A stretch of DNA of 64,000 nt from an uncultured Alphaproteobacteria bacterium (GCA_900696495.1 CAADGI010000008.1:160571-224570), one strand, 5' to 3'; positions 47,148-57,042 are shown, counted from the stretch's first letter. Notes: generated by a model from the sequence alone, not told the origin. Translations and numbers: made by a program.

Positions 47148-48265
47148 AAATCTATTATTTTTCCGGCGCGACCTTGCCATCGGATGCAGCCCAGTCCGTC
47201 CATGTGATGAAAATGTGCGCGGCGCTTGCCGGCGAAGCCAAGGCCAATGCCGTCACCCTGTTTGCCAAAGGCGGAAGGGGCGTCAGCGACGAGGAAATTT
47301 TCAGTTATTACGGTGTAGAGCCCTGTTTCTCGCTTGTTTTGTCCGCCAACCCGAAAGTCCCGGTTTTGACGGGAATTTTGAGATTGCTGGGCCACCGTTG
47401 GGCGCTGCGCGAGATGGGAATGCCGGATATTGCCTATGGCCGCGACCCGGTCGAGCTGGATTGGCTGATCCCGGAAAATGTGCAGGTTGTTTACGAGGTA
47501 CATGAAATGCCTTCGTCATTTTTTCAGGATTATGCCTTAATTAACTTGATCAAACGAAAGAATTTTAAGCTTGTCGTTATTTCCAGGGGCCTGAAAGCTG
47601 ATTTCATGAAAAAATTCCGCAGGCTGGATCAAAACAAGATCATTGTCGCGCCGGACGGGGCGGATGTTCCGAAGAAAAAATCCGCGCCGCGTGAATTGCC
47701 GGGACGTTCGGATGTTCTGAAGGTCGGCTATACAGGCTCGCTGCATGAGGGCAAGGGCATGGAAGTCATAGCGGTGCTGGCGCGTGAGGCGCCGGATTTT
47801 GATTTTCATGTTGTCGGCGGCGCGCCGGGACGGGTGAAAGAGTGGCAGGAGAAAAAGCTCCCGGCGAATTTATTCATGCATGGTCATGTGCCGCATGGCG
47901 AGCTGGGTTCTTATCTGGCTGCGTTCGACATCCTGATTGCTCCGTACAGAGCGAAGGCGAAAACCAGATCGGGCAGGGATATTTCGCGGTGGATGTCGCC
48001 GATGAAAATTTTTGAGTATATGGCGGCGGGAAAGCCGATCCTCGCGTCGGACCTGCCGGTTATTCGAGAGGTTCTGCAGGATGGGCAGAACGCGTTACTG
48101 GCACCGCCGGATAACCCGAAAGGCTGGCTGGCGGCGCTTGAGCGGCTGAAGGATGAAAGCCTGCGGAAAAATCTCGCGGAACAGGCCTATAACGACCTTA
48201 CCGGGAAATATAGCTGGCAGAAACGCGCGCAGGTGGTTCTCAAATTTGTGGACAAGGGAAAGTAA
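47144..48265 (+). CDS. Glycosyltransferase family 4
   Basis: 373-residue GT-B protein. The N-terminal acceptor domain has SGATLPSDAAQSVHVMKMCA. The C-terminal donor domain has VGYTGSLHEGKGMEVIAVLA, the FHVVGGAPGRVKEW strand, and the GT4 signature with glutamate in SPMKIFEYMAAGKPILASDL and PVIREVLQDGQNALL. Cytosolic, probably peripheral to the membrane. Coupled to the acetyltransferase; followed after 70 nt by the outer-membrane barrel. Sugar specificity is unknown. Confidence 0.9.
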   Translation: MKIYYFSGATLPSDAAQSVHVMKMCAALAGEAKANAVTLFAKGGRGVSDEEIFSYYGVEPCFSLVLSANPKVPVLTGILRLLGHRWALREMGMPDIAYGRDPVELDWLIPENVQVVYEVHEMPSSFFQDYALINLIKRKNFKLVVISRGLKADFMKKFRRLDQNKIIVAPDGADVPKKKSAPRELPGRSDVLKVGYTGSLHEGKGMEVIAVLAREAPDFDFHVVGGAPGRVKEWQEKKLPANLFMHGHVPHGELGSYLAAFDILIAPYRAKAKTRSGRDISRWMSPMKIFEYMAAGKPILASDLPVIREVLQDGQNALLAPPDNPKGWLAALERLKDESLRKNLAEQAYNDLTGKYSWQKRAQVVLKFVDKGK

Positions 48266-48335
48266 AAGATCATTGCCACCAAGGGTTTTGGTAAAATGAG
48301 GGGCTGCGTCCTCCCCGGATTCCCGTTTTATCCCA

Positions 48336-49523
48336 ATGCGCTCCAGATTGAACCCGATCTTAAGCCGTGGCGTTTTTGCCTGCATGCTCCTGTGGGCGGG
48401 AACGGTTTATGCTGCCGAATATGAGCCTATCAAGTTTGGAAGCTTCCTGCTGACGCCGAAGCTGACCATCGAGCAGAGCTATGACGATAACATTTTTGCC
48501 GCTGAAGATGATGAGGAAACGGATTTCATTACGGCGCTGAAGCCTTCGCTGCTTGTCGAGAAATCATACCGCGATCATGAATTCGCGCTTGAGACGGAAG
48601 GTGAGGCGAAAAAATTCTGGGATCATTCAGACGAAGACGTCATCAATTTTAAATCCGAGTTCCGGGGTAAGGTGGTAGCGCGGCGGACGCTGATGCTGCC
48701 TTTCAAAGTTTCGTATGAAAATGCGCATCTTGACCGTACGGAGGAGCGGGGAAGCCTTACGCGCGAGCCGACGGGTTTCATGAAACTGAAAACCGAAATC
48801 GGTGTGGAATATACGCCGAACCGGCTAACTCTCGGAATCTACAGCGGCTATAACCAGACGCGATTCGATAACGGTGAAACGTTCGGCGGCGTAGAAATTA
48901 TTCGTGATGATGGCGATTACGATACGGTTTATGGGCGCGGGGTGGTGAAGTACAGCGCGGGCACGGAATGGACGCCGTTCATGAGCCTGATGTATGGCGA
49001 GAACAAATATAAGAACGTATCGAGCCGCGATAATAACGTATTGCGCGTGATGGCGGGCGCTGAAGCAGCGTATCATGATTTGCTGAAGGGCAGCGCGGCA
49101 TTCGGGCATGACTGGCGAAGCTACGATGCCGCAGGGGCAGATGATGTGCAGGCGTTTTCGGCGGAAGGCAGCCTGTGGTTGAAATTAAAGCCGCGCATGA
49201 CGTTTAAGCTCGATTTCCTGCGCCATTCGGAAGAAGACAATGTCGTGAACGACGGCATCGTCGAGATCGAAATTCATCTGCGCAATGCATATGAGCTGAA
49301 ACATAACCTGTTTCTGAATACGGGAACGCAATGGCGAAATACCAAATTCGAGGATACGGACCGCACCGACAACATTTACGGCGGCTCGATCGGGATTTCT
49401 TACATCCTGAATCGCCGGATTGAGGTGGGCGGGGAATATCTGCATAGGTGGCGCGATTCCCCGGCGGCGGGATCAGATTTTGAGGGCAATATTTTCATGA
49501 TTCGGCTCACGGGCAAGCTTTGA
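48336..49523 (+). CDS. Outer-membrane beta-barrel of exopolysaccharide (VpsM/EpsL-like) type
   Basis: 395 residues: signal peptide (about 1-27, hydrophobic core GVFACMLLWAGTVYA ending AYA-like before EYEP), then alternating amphipathic strands to a C-terminal aromatic/hydrophobic strand ending FMIRLTGKL, typical of outer-membrane barrels. LTPKLTIEQSYDDNIFA near the mature N-terminus is the hallmark of the VpsM/EpsL group associated with exopolysaccharide export. The context (flippase, ligase, glycosyltransferases) agrees. The last 51 nt overlap the convergent glycosyltransferase gene. Confidence 0.8.
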   Translation: MRSRLNPILSRGVFACMLLWAGTVYAAEYEPIKFGSFLLTPKLTIEQSYDDNIFAAEDDEETDFITALKPSLLVEKSYRDHEFALETEGEAKKFWDHSDEDVINFKSEFRGKVVARRTLMLPFKVSYENAHLDRTEERGSLTREPTGFMKLKTEIGVEYTPNRLTLGIYSGYNQTRFDNGETFGGVEIIRDDGDYDTVYGRGVVKYSAGTEWTPFMSLMYGENKYKNVSSRDNNVLRVMAGAEAAYHDLLKGSAAFGHDWRSYDAAGADDVQAFSAEGSLWLKLKPRMTFKLDFLRHSEEDNVVNDGIVEIEIHLRNAYELKHNLFLNTGTQWRNTKFEDTDRTDNIYGGSIGISYILNRRIEVGGEYLHRWRDSPAAGSDFEGNIFMIRLTGKL

Positions 49524-50669
49524 GCGCGTGAGGTCAACGAAATCGTCCCAGAATTTGTTGCGGACCGGCACAAGATTTTCGCGCGTGTATTTTTTCGCGG
49601 CCTCGAAGTTTCGCCAGGCCTGTTGTTTTTGCCAGTTTTTATCAGCAGAGCGGATAATATGGTCGCGGAGCGCGGCGGAATCGCCGACGCGGTGGAGGCA
49701 ATCTTGACTGAGCAATTCAGGAATGCCGCCCGCCGTGGAGCCAAGCGCCGGGCAGGCGCGGCTCATGGCTTCGATCAGCGCGCGCGGCAGGCCTTCGTGA
49801 CGTGAGGGCTGCAAGTAGATATCAATATTATCGAGCCATTCAAGTACGGCGTTTTTATCGGTAAGCGGCGCATTGAAACGGGCGAGCGATTCATTCTGGG
49901 CGGGGCCGTGGCCCAGCACGCGGAACTGGAACGGCGGCAGGTGATCGATTGAACGGGTGAGGGCGGCGAGGGCGATATCCAGCCCCTTGAGCGCGTGGCC
50001 GTAATTGCCGATCAGGCCGTAGGTGAGGGGAGTGGCGCCGTCGATCCGCTGCAACCGTTTTTCAAGAATATGAGAAGAGGGCGATTCAATTTCCACATTG
50101 GAAGCGTTCGCAACTGTTCCGCGGGCAGGGTATCTGCGTTGCAGAAACTTTTCCGTTACATAGATGACGGCGTCGGCGTTGTTAACCATCCGGCGCGCGC
50201 GTAAATACTTAACGGGCGCATACAATTTTCCCGTCAGCGATCCGTGATGCCATGTGTGATCGAATGCACATCCGCTCATCTCAATTGCAACGGTTTTGTT
50301 AACCATGGTTAATTTAACTATTTGGGCGGCGATCATTCCGAATTCCGAAGGCCCTCTTACGATCACGGCGTCTGCCTGCCCGACTTCTTCAACAATTTTT
50401 GCCCTGGCTTCACCTGCTCCGAAAATCCGTTTCATGGGCGTGTTGATGTTGGGCAGCAGGACGTGGCGGACGCCCAGGCCGTCAGAGCGAACGGCTTCGC
50501 TTGCATGGGACGGTTTCCAAGGGCGCTCGCGGCCTAGAACCGTGAGTTGGCTGAAGCGCGGCAGGAATCTCTCCGCCCAGAGTTCGTACGGGAACGCGCC
50601 GAAGGCAAACACTTCGCCCGATTCCGGATCGCGGCTGTAATATGTGTCGTGGACGAAAACGGCCTTCAT
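49473..50669 (-). CDS. Glycosyltransferase family 4
   Basis: 398-residue GT-B enzyme: N-terminal VFVHDTYYSRDPESGEVFAF, central YGLIGNYGHALKGLDIALAA, FRVLGHGPAQ, and the donor-site glutamate region PSRHEGLPRALIEAMSRACP with ALGSTAGGIPELL. It is likely cytosolic or membrane-peripheral. Last gene of the accessory region on this side; it is separated from tatD by a 143-nt AT-rich gap that probably holds its promoter. Overlaps the barrel gene by 51 nt at the 3' ends. Confidence 0.88.
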   Translation of the reverse strand: MKAVFVHDTYYSRDPESGEVFAFGAFPYELWAERFLPRFSQLTVLGRERPWKPSHASEAVRSDGLGVRHVLLPNINTPMKRIFGAGEARAKIVEEVGQADAVIVRGPSEFGMIAAQIVKLTMVNKTVAIEMSGCAFDHTWHHGSLTGKLYAPVKYLRARRMVNNADAVIYVTEKFLQRRYPARGTVANASNVEIESPSSHILEKRLQRIDGATPLTYGLIGNYGHALKGLDIALAALTRSIDHLPPFQFRVLGHGPAQNESLARFNAPLTDKNAVLEWLDNIDIYLQPSRHEGLPRALIEAMSRACPALGSTAGGIPELLSQDCLHRVGDSAALRDHIIRSADKNWQKQQAWRNFEAAKKYTRENLVPVRNKFWDDFVDLTRSKLAREPNHENIALKI

Positions 50670-50812
50670 GGATTCCTTTCCGAGCCCTAAAATGCTACGG
50701 GAACGGCGCGAGGGACGGAAGCCAAAAGCGTGATTTGACGGGCCTAATCCACTAGCTTTGGAGTGATAATAAATATTATGGTAAATAATAGATGAGATTA
50801 AAGCAGGGTGGT

Positions 50813-51613
50813 TTAAGCTGTATTATTGGCCCGTTTAAACAGCGTAAAAAAATTGTTCTTACAATTCTTTGCGATTGTTTCTTCATTTATCTGATGAAGA
50901 TGCGCGAGATATTTTCCCGTCTCGCCGACATAGGCTGGCTGGTTGGTTTTTCCCCTGTGCGGCACCGGCGCCAGATACGGCGCGTCGGTCTCGACCAGCA
51001 CGCGGTCCAACGGCACGTTCCTGGCGATGTCCTGCAATTCGGTGGCGCTTTTAAAGGTTAAAATGCCCGAAAACGAGATGTAAAAGCCCAGTTCCAGGGC
51101 GGCCTCGGCCATGGCGCGGCCCGAGCTGAAACAATGCATGACGCCGGTCAGATTCGAGCCCGCGCCTTCCTCTTTTATGGTCCTGATAATGTCCTCGTCG
51201 GCGTCGCGTGCGTGGACGACCAGCGGCAGGTCCGATTCAATGCAGGCGCGGATATGTTTTCGGAAGGATTTATCCTGATCTTCAGGGCTGGAATGTTTGT
51301 AGAAATAATCGAGGCCGCTTTCGCCGATACCGACGATTTTTGAATCGGATTTGGCGAGCGCGACCAGTTTATCCCGCGTGACGGCCAGTTCATCCGGTTT
51401 TCCGGCGTCGTGCGGATGCGTGCCGATGGTGCACCAGACATTGTCGAATTTTTTGGCGGTGGCGAGGACTTCGGGGAATTCATCGCTGATGCGGCAGCAG
51501 ATCGTCAGCATGCCATCGACGCCGGCGGCGCGGGCGTTTGTCACGAGTGTTTCAGGCGTGCCGATTTCGGCGATCTTGGAGTGATTCAGGTGGCAGTGTG
51601 AATCAATCCACAT
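50813..51613 (-). CDS. tatD: TatD family deoxyribonuclease
   Basis: 266-residue metal-dependent DNase/hydrolase of the TatD (YcfH) family. It has the N-terminal metal site DSHCHLNHSK, GTHPHDA, GIGESGLDYFYKHSS, VVHARDADEDI, GVMHCFSSGRAMAEAAL and the final DAPYLAPVPHRGKTNQP. Cytosolic. It follows metG directly (10 nt), as in many bacteria where tatD closes the tmk-holB-metG-tatD run. Confidence 0.95.
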   Translation of the reverse strand: MWIDSHCHLNHSKIAEIGTPETLVTNARAAGVDGMLTICCRISDEFPEVLATAKKFDNVWCTIGTHPHDAGKPDELAVTRDKLVALAKSDSKIVGIGESGLDYFYKHSSPEDQDKSFRKHIRACIESDLPLVVHARDADEDIIRTIKEEGAGSNLTGVMHCFSSGRAMAEAALELGFYISFSGILTFKSATELQDIARNVPLDRVLVETDAPYLAPVPHRGKTNQPAYVGETGKYLAHLHQINEETIAKNCKNNFFTLFKRANNTA

Positions 51614-51623
51614 GCTATTTCTC

Positions 51624-53195
51624 CTAGGCGGCTTCTTCTTCGAGATTCAATCGTGGGAATACGCCGACGGGCTGATCGATCGCGGTGCCGGGTCTTAGCG
51701 CGTATTTTGGCGCGAGATGCGCGTAATCACGTTCGTCGGCACCTATTTTCAACTGATCGAGAAGTTTTGCAGACGATTCCGGCACGATGGGCTGGATGAT
51801 GATGCCGAGGCAGCGGATGACTTCGGCCAATACATATAAAACCGTGTTCATGCGTTCGATATTTTCTTTTTTGAGTTTCCACGGCGCCTGCGCATCGATA
51901 TAGGCGTCGGCCCTGGCGACGACGGACTGGATGGCTTCGAGGCCCTTATTGAATTTGAACTTGTTGAATTCGACGCGCACGACTTCGAGCATTTTGATTT
52001 GCGCGGCTTCGAGCAGGTGCTTGTCTTCATCGGTCAAGGCGCCCGGCTTCGGGAATTTCATGTCGCAGTTTTTATAGATTTGCGAGAGCGTGCGTTGCGC
52101 GAGGTTGCCGATGCCGTTGGCGAGATCGGAATTGATGCGCTGGACGGCCTGTTCGTGGCTGAAATTGCCGTCTTCGCCGTGCGGGATTTCGCGCATCAGG
52201 AAATAGCGGATCGGGTCGAGGCCGTAGGTGGCGACGAGGTCGTCCGGCGAGAGCACGTTGCCGACTGATTTCGACATCTTGGCGCCCTGCACGTTTATGA
52301 ACCCGTGCGCGAAAATCGTTTTCGGCAGATCGATATCCGCCGACATCAGGAAGGCGGGCCAGTAGACGGCGTGGAAACGGATGATGTCCTTGCCGATGAC
52401 GTGATAATCGGCGGGCCAGTATTTTTTGAACGTGTCTTTTTTCTCATCTGGGTAACCCAATGCGGTGATGTAATTGGTTAATGCGTCGAGCCAGACATAC
52501 ATGACGTGGTCTTCATCGCCCGGAACCGGGATGCCCCAGGACAGGCGCTTTTTGTGGCGCGAGACGGAAATATCCTTCAGGCCGCCTTCCTGCGAGACGA
52601 AACTGACGATTTCGTTGCGGCGCGTGGATGGCTGGATGAAATGGGGATTTTTCTGGTAGAGATCGAGCAGTTTGTCGCGGTAGGCGGATAATTTAAAGAA
52701 ATAGCTCGGCTCCTCGACCCATTCGGCCTCGGTGCCGTTGGGCGTGATCATCTGGCCCTTGTCGTTTTTGGTCAGTTCGGCCTCGGTGAAATAGCCCTCC
52801 TCGCGGACGGAATACCAGCCTTCGTATTTTCCGAGATAAATATCGCCCCGCTCCTGCAGTTTTTTCCAGAGCGCCTGCGATGCGGCGTAATGGCGCGGCT
52901 CGGTGGTGCGGATGAAATCATCGTGCGAGATGTTTAACATTTTATCCATCTGCTGGAACGCGGCGGCATTGATGTCGGCGAAGGCCTTCGGCGCGACGTT
53001 GTTTTTCTCGGCGGTCTTGGCAACTTTCTCGCCGTGCTCGTCGGTGCCGGTCAGGAACATGACGTCCTTGCCGTCGAGACGCTGGAAGCGCGCCATGACG
53101 TCGGTCAGGATCGCCTCATAGGCATGGCCGAGATGCGGCAGCCCGTTCACATAGGCGATGGCGGTGGTGATATAAAATTCCGGCTTGGCGGCCAT
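51624..53195 (-). CDS. metG: Methionyl-tRNA synthetase
   Basis: Class I synthetase charging tRNA-Met. About 523 residues from ATG 53195, which has AGGAG 5 nt upstream; a GTG at 53201 would overlap that site. Motifs are YVNGLPHLGHAYEAILTDV with the HIGH-type HLGH, LTGTDEHGEKVAKTAE, and KMSKS in GAKMSKSVGNVLSP. It lacks the C-terminal tRNA-binding (EMAP-like) domain, giving the shorter form common in alphaproteobacteria. Lies between holB and tatD. Confidence 0.97.
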   Translation of the reverse strand: MAAKPEFYITTAIAYVNGLPHLGHAYEAILTDVMARFQRLDGKDVMFLTGTDEHGEKVAKTAEKNNVAPKAFADINAAAFQQMDKMLNISHDDFIRTTEPRHYAASQALWKKLQERGDIYLGKYEGWYSVREEGYFTEAELTKNDKGQMITPNGTEAEWVEEPSYFFKLSAYRDKLLDLYQKNPHFIQPSTRRNEIVSFVSQEGGLKDISVSRHKKRLSWGIPVPGDEDHVMYVWLDALTNYITALGYPDEKKDTFKKYWPADYHVIGKDIIRFHAVYWPAFLMSADIDLPKTIFAHGFINVQGAKMSKSVGNVLSPDDLVATYGLDPIRYFLMREIPHGEDGNFSHEQAVQRINSDLANGIGNLAQRTLSQIYKNCDMKFPKPGALTDEDKHLLEAAQIKMLEVVRVEFNKFKFNKGLEAIQSVVARADAYIDAQAPWKLKKENIERMNTVLYVLAEVIRCLGIIIQPIVPESSAKLLDQLKIGADERDYAHLAPKYALRPGTAIDQPVGVFPRLNLEEEAA

Positions 53196-53204
53196 ACTCA
53201 CTCC

Positions 53205-54332
53205 TCAAGCGGCCAGCAGGGAAAAAGCTCCCAGGATTGTCTGGCGCCTGTCGAGATTGGCGGCGTCGGACCGGCCGAAATGGTCCTCAAGGTTTTCACA
53301 GATTTTCAGCAGTTCTTCAAGGGAAGAATTTTTCAGAAAATCCTGCAGCGGCGCGGGCGGCGGCTCGCCGCGGGCGCGGGCGCGGGCGGTCTGGCGCAGG
53401 GTCCAGTCGAGAATTTCGCGGAAGGCGTTATAAGCGGGGTCGCTGCCCGAGCCGGACAGGCTGTCGGCGAGTTTATGCACGGATGTCCATGGCGGCGGAC
53501 CGTCTTTGAGCATCTGTGTGAGGCTCGCGAGCGTATCCGTCATCCCGCTTTCCATGTATTGCAGCGCCTTGCCGAAGCTGCCTTCCGAGAGGCGGATCAG
53601 GGTTTCGGTGTCGCGCGTGGAAAGATTCGGGTTGGCCTTGGCGATCAGTTCCTTCATCGCCGGGTTATTGAGCGGGAGGAAATTAATTAAACGCGCACGC
53701 GAGCGGATGGTGGGAATCAAGGCCCCTGCCCGGTGCGCGATGAGGATGAGCAGCGAATTACGTGGCGGCTCCTCGAGAATTTTCAGGATCCCGTTCTGGG
53801 CGCTGCGGGTCATGCTGTCGGCATCGTCGGCGATGACGATGCGCCAGCCGCCTTCCGAGGATGTCATGCGCAGGAAGGGCGCGATCTTGCGGATTTCGGC
53901 GACTTCGAGCGTGTCTTTATAGACGCCTTTGTCCTCGTCGAATTTTTTTTCGGTACTGAAGAAATCGGCGTGGCCGCCGGAGGCAAGGCGGCGGGCGGCG
54001 GGATCGTTGGGGTTGACGTCGAGGCTGGCCGCGGCGGGCGTGTCACCGAACATGCTGGACTGGTTTGGATCATGGATACCGTTTTTGAGCAGGAAACGCG
54101 CGAAGCGGTAGGCCATCGTCGCCTTGCCGATGCCTTTTCGCCCAGCAAAGACGACGGCGTGCGGCATGCGGCCGGAATTGTACATACCCAGGAGGCGCTT
54201 TTCGATTTCGGCGTGGCCGAGCGCGAAATTCATCGCGCGCGGGTGGGTGAAGGCATTTTCAGGCGGCGCGGACTCTGCGGTCTCTTCCGTGTCTTCAACT
54301 TCTTCCTCGATTTCGTCGCCAAACAAATCCAT
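53205..54332 (-). CDS. holB: DNA polymerase III subunit delta'
   Basis: Clamp-loader subunit of the replicative polymerase. About 375 residues from ATG 54332 (a TTG at 54338 is also in frame). An acidic N-terminal stretch (EEEVEDTEETAESAPPENA) precedes the AAA+ core: LGHAEIEKRLLGMYNSGRMP, Walker A AGRKGIGKATMAYRF, the Walker B-type IVIADDADSMTRSAQNGILK and the sensor-region LEEPPRNSLLILIAHRAGAL. The tmk-holB coupling (2 nt apart) is the standard arrangement. Confidence 0.93.
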   Translation of the reverse strand: MDLFGDEIEEEVEDTEETAESAPPENAFTHPRAMNFALGHAEIEKRLLGMYNSGRMPHAVVFAGRKGIGKATMAYRFARFLLKNGIHDPNQSSMFGDTPAAASLDVNPNDPAARRLASGGHADFFSTEKKFDEDKGVYKDTLEVAEIRKIAPFLRMTSSEGGWRIVIADDADSMTRSAQNGILKILEEPPRNSLLILIAHRAGALIPTIRSRARLINFLPLNNPAMKELIAKANPNLSTRDTETLIRLSEGSFGKALQYMESGMTDTLASLTQMLKDGPPPWTSVHKLADSLSGSGSDPAYNAFREILDWTLRQTARARARGEPPPAPLQDFLKNSSLEELLKICENLEDHFGRSDAANLDRRQTILGAFSLLAA

Positions 54333-54334
54333 GG

Positions 54335-54991
54335 TCAACCTATTTTTTCCAGCACGATTTTCTGGATTTTGGCGGCGATGTCGTCGGGTTTCTGTGACGC
54401 ATCGATAACATGGCAGCGTGCGGGATTATTTTTGGCAATGTCGAGGAAGCCCTGGCGCAGCCGCTCATGGAATTCCGGCTCCATTTTCTCGAAGCGGTCT
54501 TCGGTCTGCTTTATATGCAGGGCCTCGGCGGCGATGCGGCGGCCCGACCGGGCGATCCCCTGCTCCGTTTCGATATCGAGAATGAAGGTGAGATCGGGCG
54601 CGAACTCGCCGCCCACCATGGAATTCAGTTCCTCGATGATATCCAGCGGAAATTTATGACCGTAGCCCTGGTAGGCGCGGGTGGAATCCGTGAAACGGTC
54701 ACTAATCACGATTTTTCCTTTTTCGAGCGCCGGGAGAATGACTTTATCGACATGCATGGTCCGCGCGGCGAAGAGGAGGAGAACTTCCGAAACCGGGTTC
54801 CATTCGCCGCCATCACGCTGGACAAGAAGATCGCGGATTTTTTCGCCCTCGGGCGTGCCACCGGGTTCGCGGGTGGTGACGACCTTGCGGCCTTTTTCAG
54901 TCAGAAATTGCGCAAGGCGGTTGACCTGCGTGGTTTTGCCGCTGCCCTCGCCGCCTTCAAAAGTGATAAAAAGACCTTTACTCTTATTCAT
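54335..54991 (-). CDS. tmk: Thymidylate kinase
   Basis: Phosphorylates dTMP to dTDP. The 218-residue protein has the P-loop FITFEGGEGSGKTTQVNRLA, the DR(Y/F)/TREPGGTP motif VVTTREPGGTPEGEKIRDLL, the substrate region ISDRFTDSTRAYQGYGH and LTFILDIETEQGIARSGRR (lid). Its ATG overlaps the stop of the upstream carboxypeptidase gene by 1 nt, so they are translationally coupled. Confidence 0.97.
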   Translation of the reverse strand: MNKSKGLFITFEGGEGSGKTTQVNRLAQFLTEKGRKVVTTREPGGTPEGEKIRDLLVQRDGGEWNPVSEVLLLFAARTMHVDKVILPALEKGKIVISDRFTDSTRAYQGYGHKFPLDIIEELNSMVGGEFAPDLTFILDIETEQGIARSGRRIAAEALHIKQTEDRFEKMEPEFHERLRQGFLDIAKNNPARCHVIDASQKPDDIAAKIQKIVLEKIG

Positions 54992-56118
54992 CAGCTTCCT
55001 GTCGCCAGTCTCCGCGCCTTTTCAAGCGCGCCTGCAAAAATTCCAAGCCTGGGAATATCCGCGCCGGCATAAAGCGGAATTTTCATCGGCTCGGCATGCG
55101 GGATTTCAACGAGGACGCTGCCGACTTCCTGTCCCTGCCGCACGGGCGCGATCAACGGTTCCTTGTAATTGACGGTGGCTTTAAAATTTCTTGCGGCGGC
55201 AGCCGGAATTGTAATCGCCAGCGTATCTTTAACCACGAGCGGAACAGATTTTGCCGAACCCATGGCAACCGCAGCATTTGCAACGGCGCTGTTCTCTTTG
55301 AACAGTTTTTTATTCTCGAAATTCTTCAGGCCCCATTCGAGAAGCTTGGCGCCCTCGGCGGCGCGTTCCTTCTCGTCCTTGAGGCCGTTGACGACGAAAA
55401 TCACGCGGCGACCGTTGGATGTGCCCGAGCCGATCAGGCCGTAGCCCGCGGCTTCGGTGTGGCCGGTTTTCACGCCGTCGGCGCCGATATTCAGATAAAG
55501 AAGCGGGTTGCGGTTGCCCTGCTTGATATTGTTATAGGTGAATTCCTTTTCGGAATAATATTTGTAGTAGTCCGGAAATTCATGGATGAGCGATTTCGCC
55601 ATCGTTGCAAGGTCGCGCGCGGTGGAATAATGATCGGGATCGGGCCAGCCGCTGGCATTTTTAAAATTGCTGTTTGTCATGCCGATTTCATGAGCCTTGA
55701 ACGTCATGTTTTTGGCGAAGACGTCTTCAGATCCTGCCAGTCCTTCGGCAAGCACAACGGTCGCGTCATTGCCCGACTGGATGATAACGCCGCGGATAAG
55801 ATCTTCGACCTTTACCTGCTTGCCGACCTCGATAAACATTTTCGAGCCTTCCATCTTCCAGGCTTTTTCACTGACCATCAGTTGCTGGTCGAGGGAAAGC
55901 TGGCCGCGCTTGAGAGCGTCGAAAATCATGTAGGCGGTCATGACCTTGCTCATCGATGAAGTCGGCATTTTTTCGTCGGGGTTTTTCTCGAGCAGAACGG
56001 TGCCGGTGTCATAATCAATGACAATGGCCTGTTTCGCGGATGTCTGCATGACGGATTCGGCATAGGCCGGGGCGGACAGGAAAAAGACGAGCAGGAGAAC
56101 TGCGATATTGCGGGACAT
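54991..56118 (-). CDS. dacC: D-alanyl-D-alanine carboxypeptidase (penicillin-binding protein 5/6 type)
   Basis: Trims the terminal D-Ala from peptidoglycan stem peptides in the periplasm. 375 residues: signal peptide (IAVLLLVFFLSAPAYA, cleaved near residue 20), S11 peptidase domain with SxxK at Ser55-Lys58 (SSMSKVMTAYM), SGN at 115-117 and KTG at 217-219, then the PBP5 C-terminal beta domain and an amphipathic tail (IFAGALEKARRLATGS), which may attach it to the membrane. Gene symbol is by family and could equally be dacA. Downstream of rlpA, upstream of tmk. Confidence 0.92.
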   Translation of the reverse strand: MSRNIAVLLLVFFLSAPAYAESVMQTSAKQAIVIDYDTGTVLLEKNPDEKMPTSSMSKVMTAYMIFDALKRGQLSLDQQLMVSEKAWKMEGSKMFIEVGKQVKVEDLIRGVIIQSGNDATVVLAEGLAGSEDVFAKNMTFKAHEIGMTNSNFKNASGWPDPDHYSTARDLATMAKSLIHEFPDYYKYYSEKEFTYNNIKQGNRNPLLYLNIGADGVKTGHTEAAGYGLIGSGTSNGRRVIFVVNGLKDEKERAAEGAKLLEWGLKNFENKKLFKENSAVANAAVAMGSAKSVPLVVKDTLAITIPAAAARNFKATVNYKEPLIAPVRQGQEVGSVLVEIPHAEPMKIPLYAGADIPRLGIFAGALEKARRLATGS

Positions 56119-56136
56119 CAGGGCCTCTTCTTCAGG

Positions 56137-57042
56137 TTATTCGACAACAATAATCGATTCTTTGCGGCCCGTCGAAGCAAGTCTTGCGAGAAGAGCATCG
56201 GCCTGGTCAACCGACGGAACCGGCCCAAGCCGTACGCGGTAGAACTGGCGGCCATTGACGAAGGCGGGCATGACGCGGGCCGGGCTTATGCCGCTCAGGC
56301 TCTGGGCCAGTTGATCGGCATTGGCCTGGCTGGTGAAGGATCCGGCCTGTACGTAAATGTTGGTCGGCGATACGGGGAATTGTTTTGTAACGGGATCGGG
56401 GAAGAACTGGCCGTTCTTCACGTGACCCGGAATGTCAGGCGTCGGTGAAGTTGTCTGCGCCGGATCGTAAGTAATAGGCTGGTAACCGCCGCTTTCGTTC
56501 ATGGTGACTTCGATGCCACGTGTATCCTGGCCGGCGCGCGCGGCCATGGCGAGCGCCTTGCTTTCGTCGGCCAGCAGATCGAGCCGGACCTTGGCGGTGC
56601 CTACCGACTTAAATCCTAAAAGTTCGGCCGCTTTTTGCGATACATCGATCACGCGGCCGCGTTTGAAGGGACCCCGGTCGTTCACGCGCACGACGACCGA
56701 GCGGCCATTATCAAGATTGGTCACGCGGACAAGAGACGGCATCTGCAACGTGCGGTGCGCGGCCGTCAGTTCATTGCGGTCGAAGCGTTCGCCGTTTGCG
56801 GTTTTTTTGCCATGAAAGCCCGGCCCGTACCAAGAAGCGATGCCGGTCTCCGTGAATTCGTACGTTTCCTGCGGCGTATAGGTCTGACCCATAACCTTGT
56901 AAGGATTGCCGACCTTGAAATTGCCCTGCTGCTGCGGGCGCGGAAAAGTATTCTTGGCGACATGGCTGGCGAGTTCCGCTTCAGCACAGGATGCCAGCAT
57001 CAGGATGCAGGCCAAAGCGGGCAACAGGTTGAACTTCATCAT
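56137..57042 (-). CDS. rlpA: RlpA-like septal ring lipoprotein with SPOR domain
   Basis: About 301 residues from ATG 57042. It begins with a lipoprotein signal ([14 protein letters not shown], lipobox LASC with the acylated cysteine), so it is anchored to a membrane in the envelope. The double-psi beta-barrel RlpA domain (about 70-160) has [40 protein letters not shown] and [20 protein letters not shown]. The C-terminal SPOR domain (about 225-301) has [20 protein letters not shown] and [20 protein letters not shown]. RlpA proteins bind or cut denuded glycan at division sites. Overlaps mltB by 4 nt upstream. Confidence 0.93.
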   Translation of the reverse strand: MMKFNLLPALACILMLASCAEAELASHVAKNTFPRPQQQGNFKVGNPYKVMGQTYTPQETYEFTETGIASWYGPGFHGKKTANGERFDRNELTAAHRTLQMPSLVRVTNLDNGRSVVVRVNDRGPFKRGRVIDVSQKAAELLGFKSVGTAKVRLDLLADESKALAMAARAGQDTRGIEVTMNESGGYQPITYDPAQTTSPTPDIPGHVKNGQFFPDPVTKQFPVSPTNIYVQAGSFTSQANADQLAQSLSGISPARVMPAFVNGRQFYRVRLGPVPSVDQADALLARLASTGRKESIIVVE

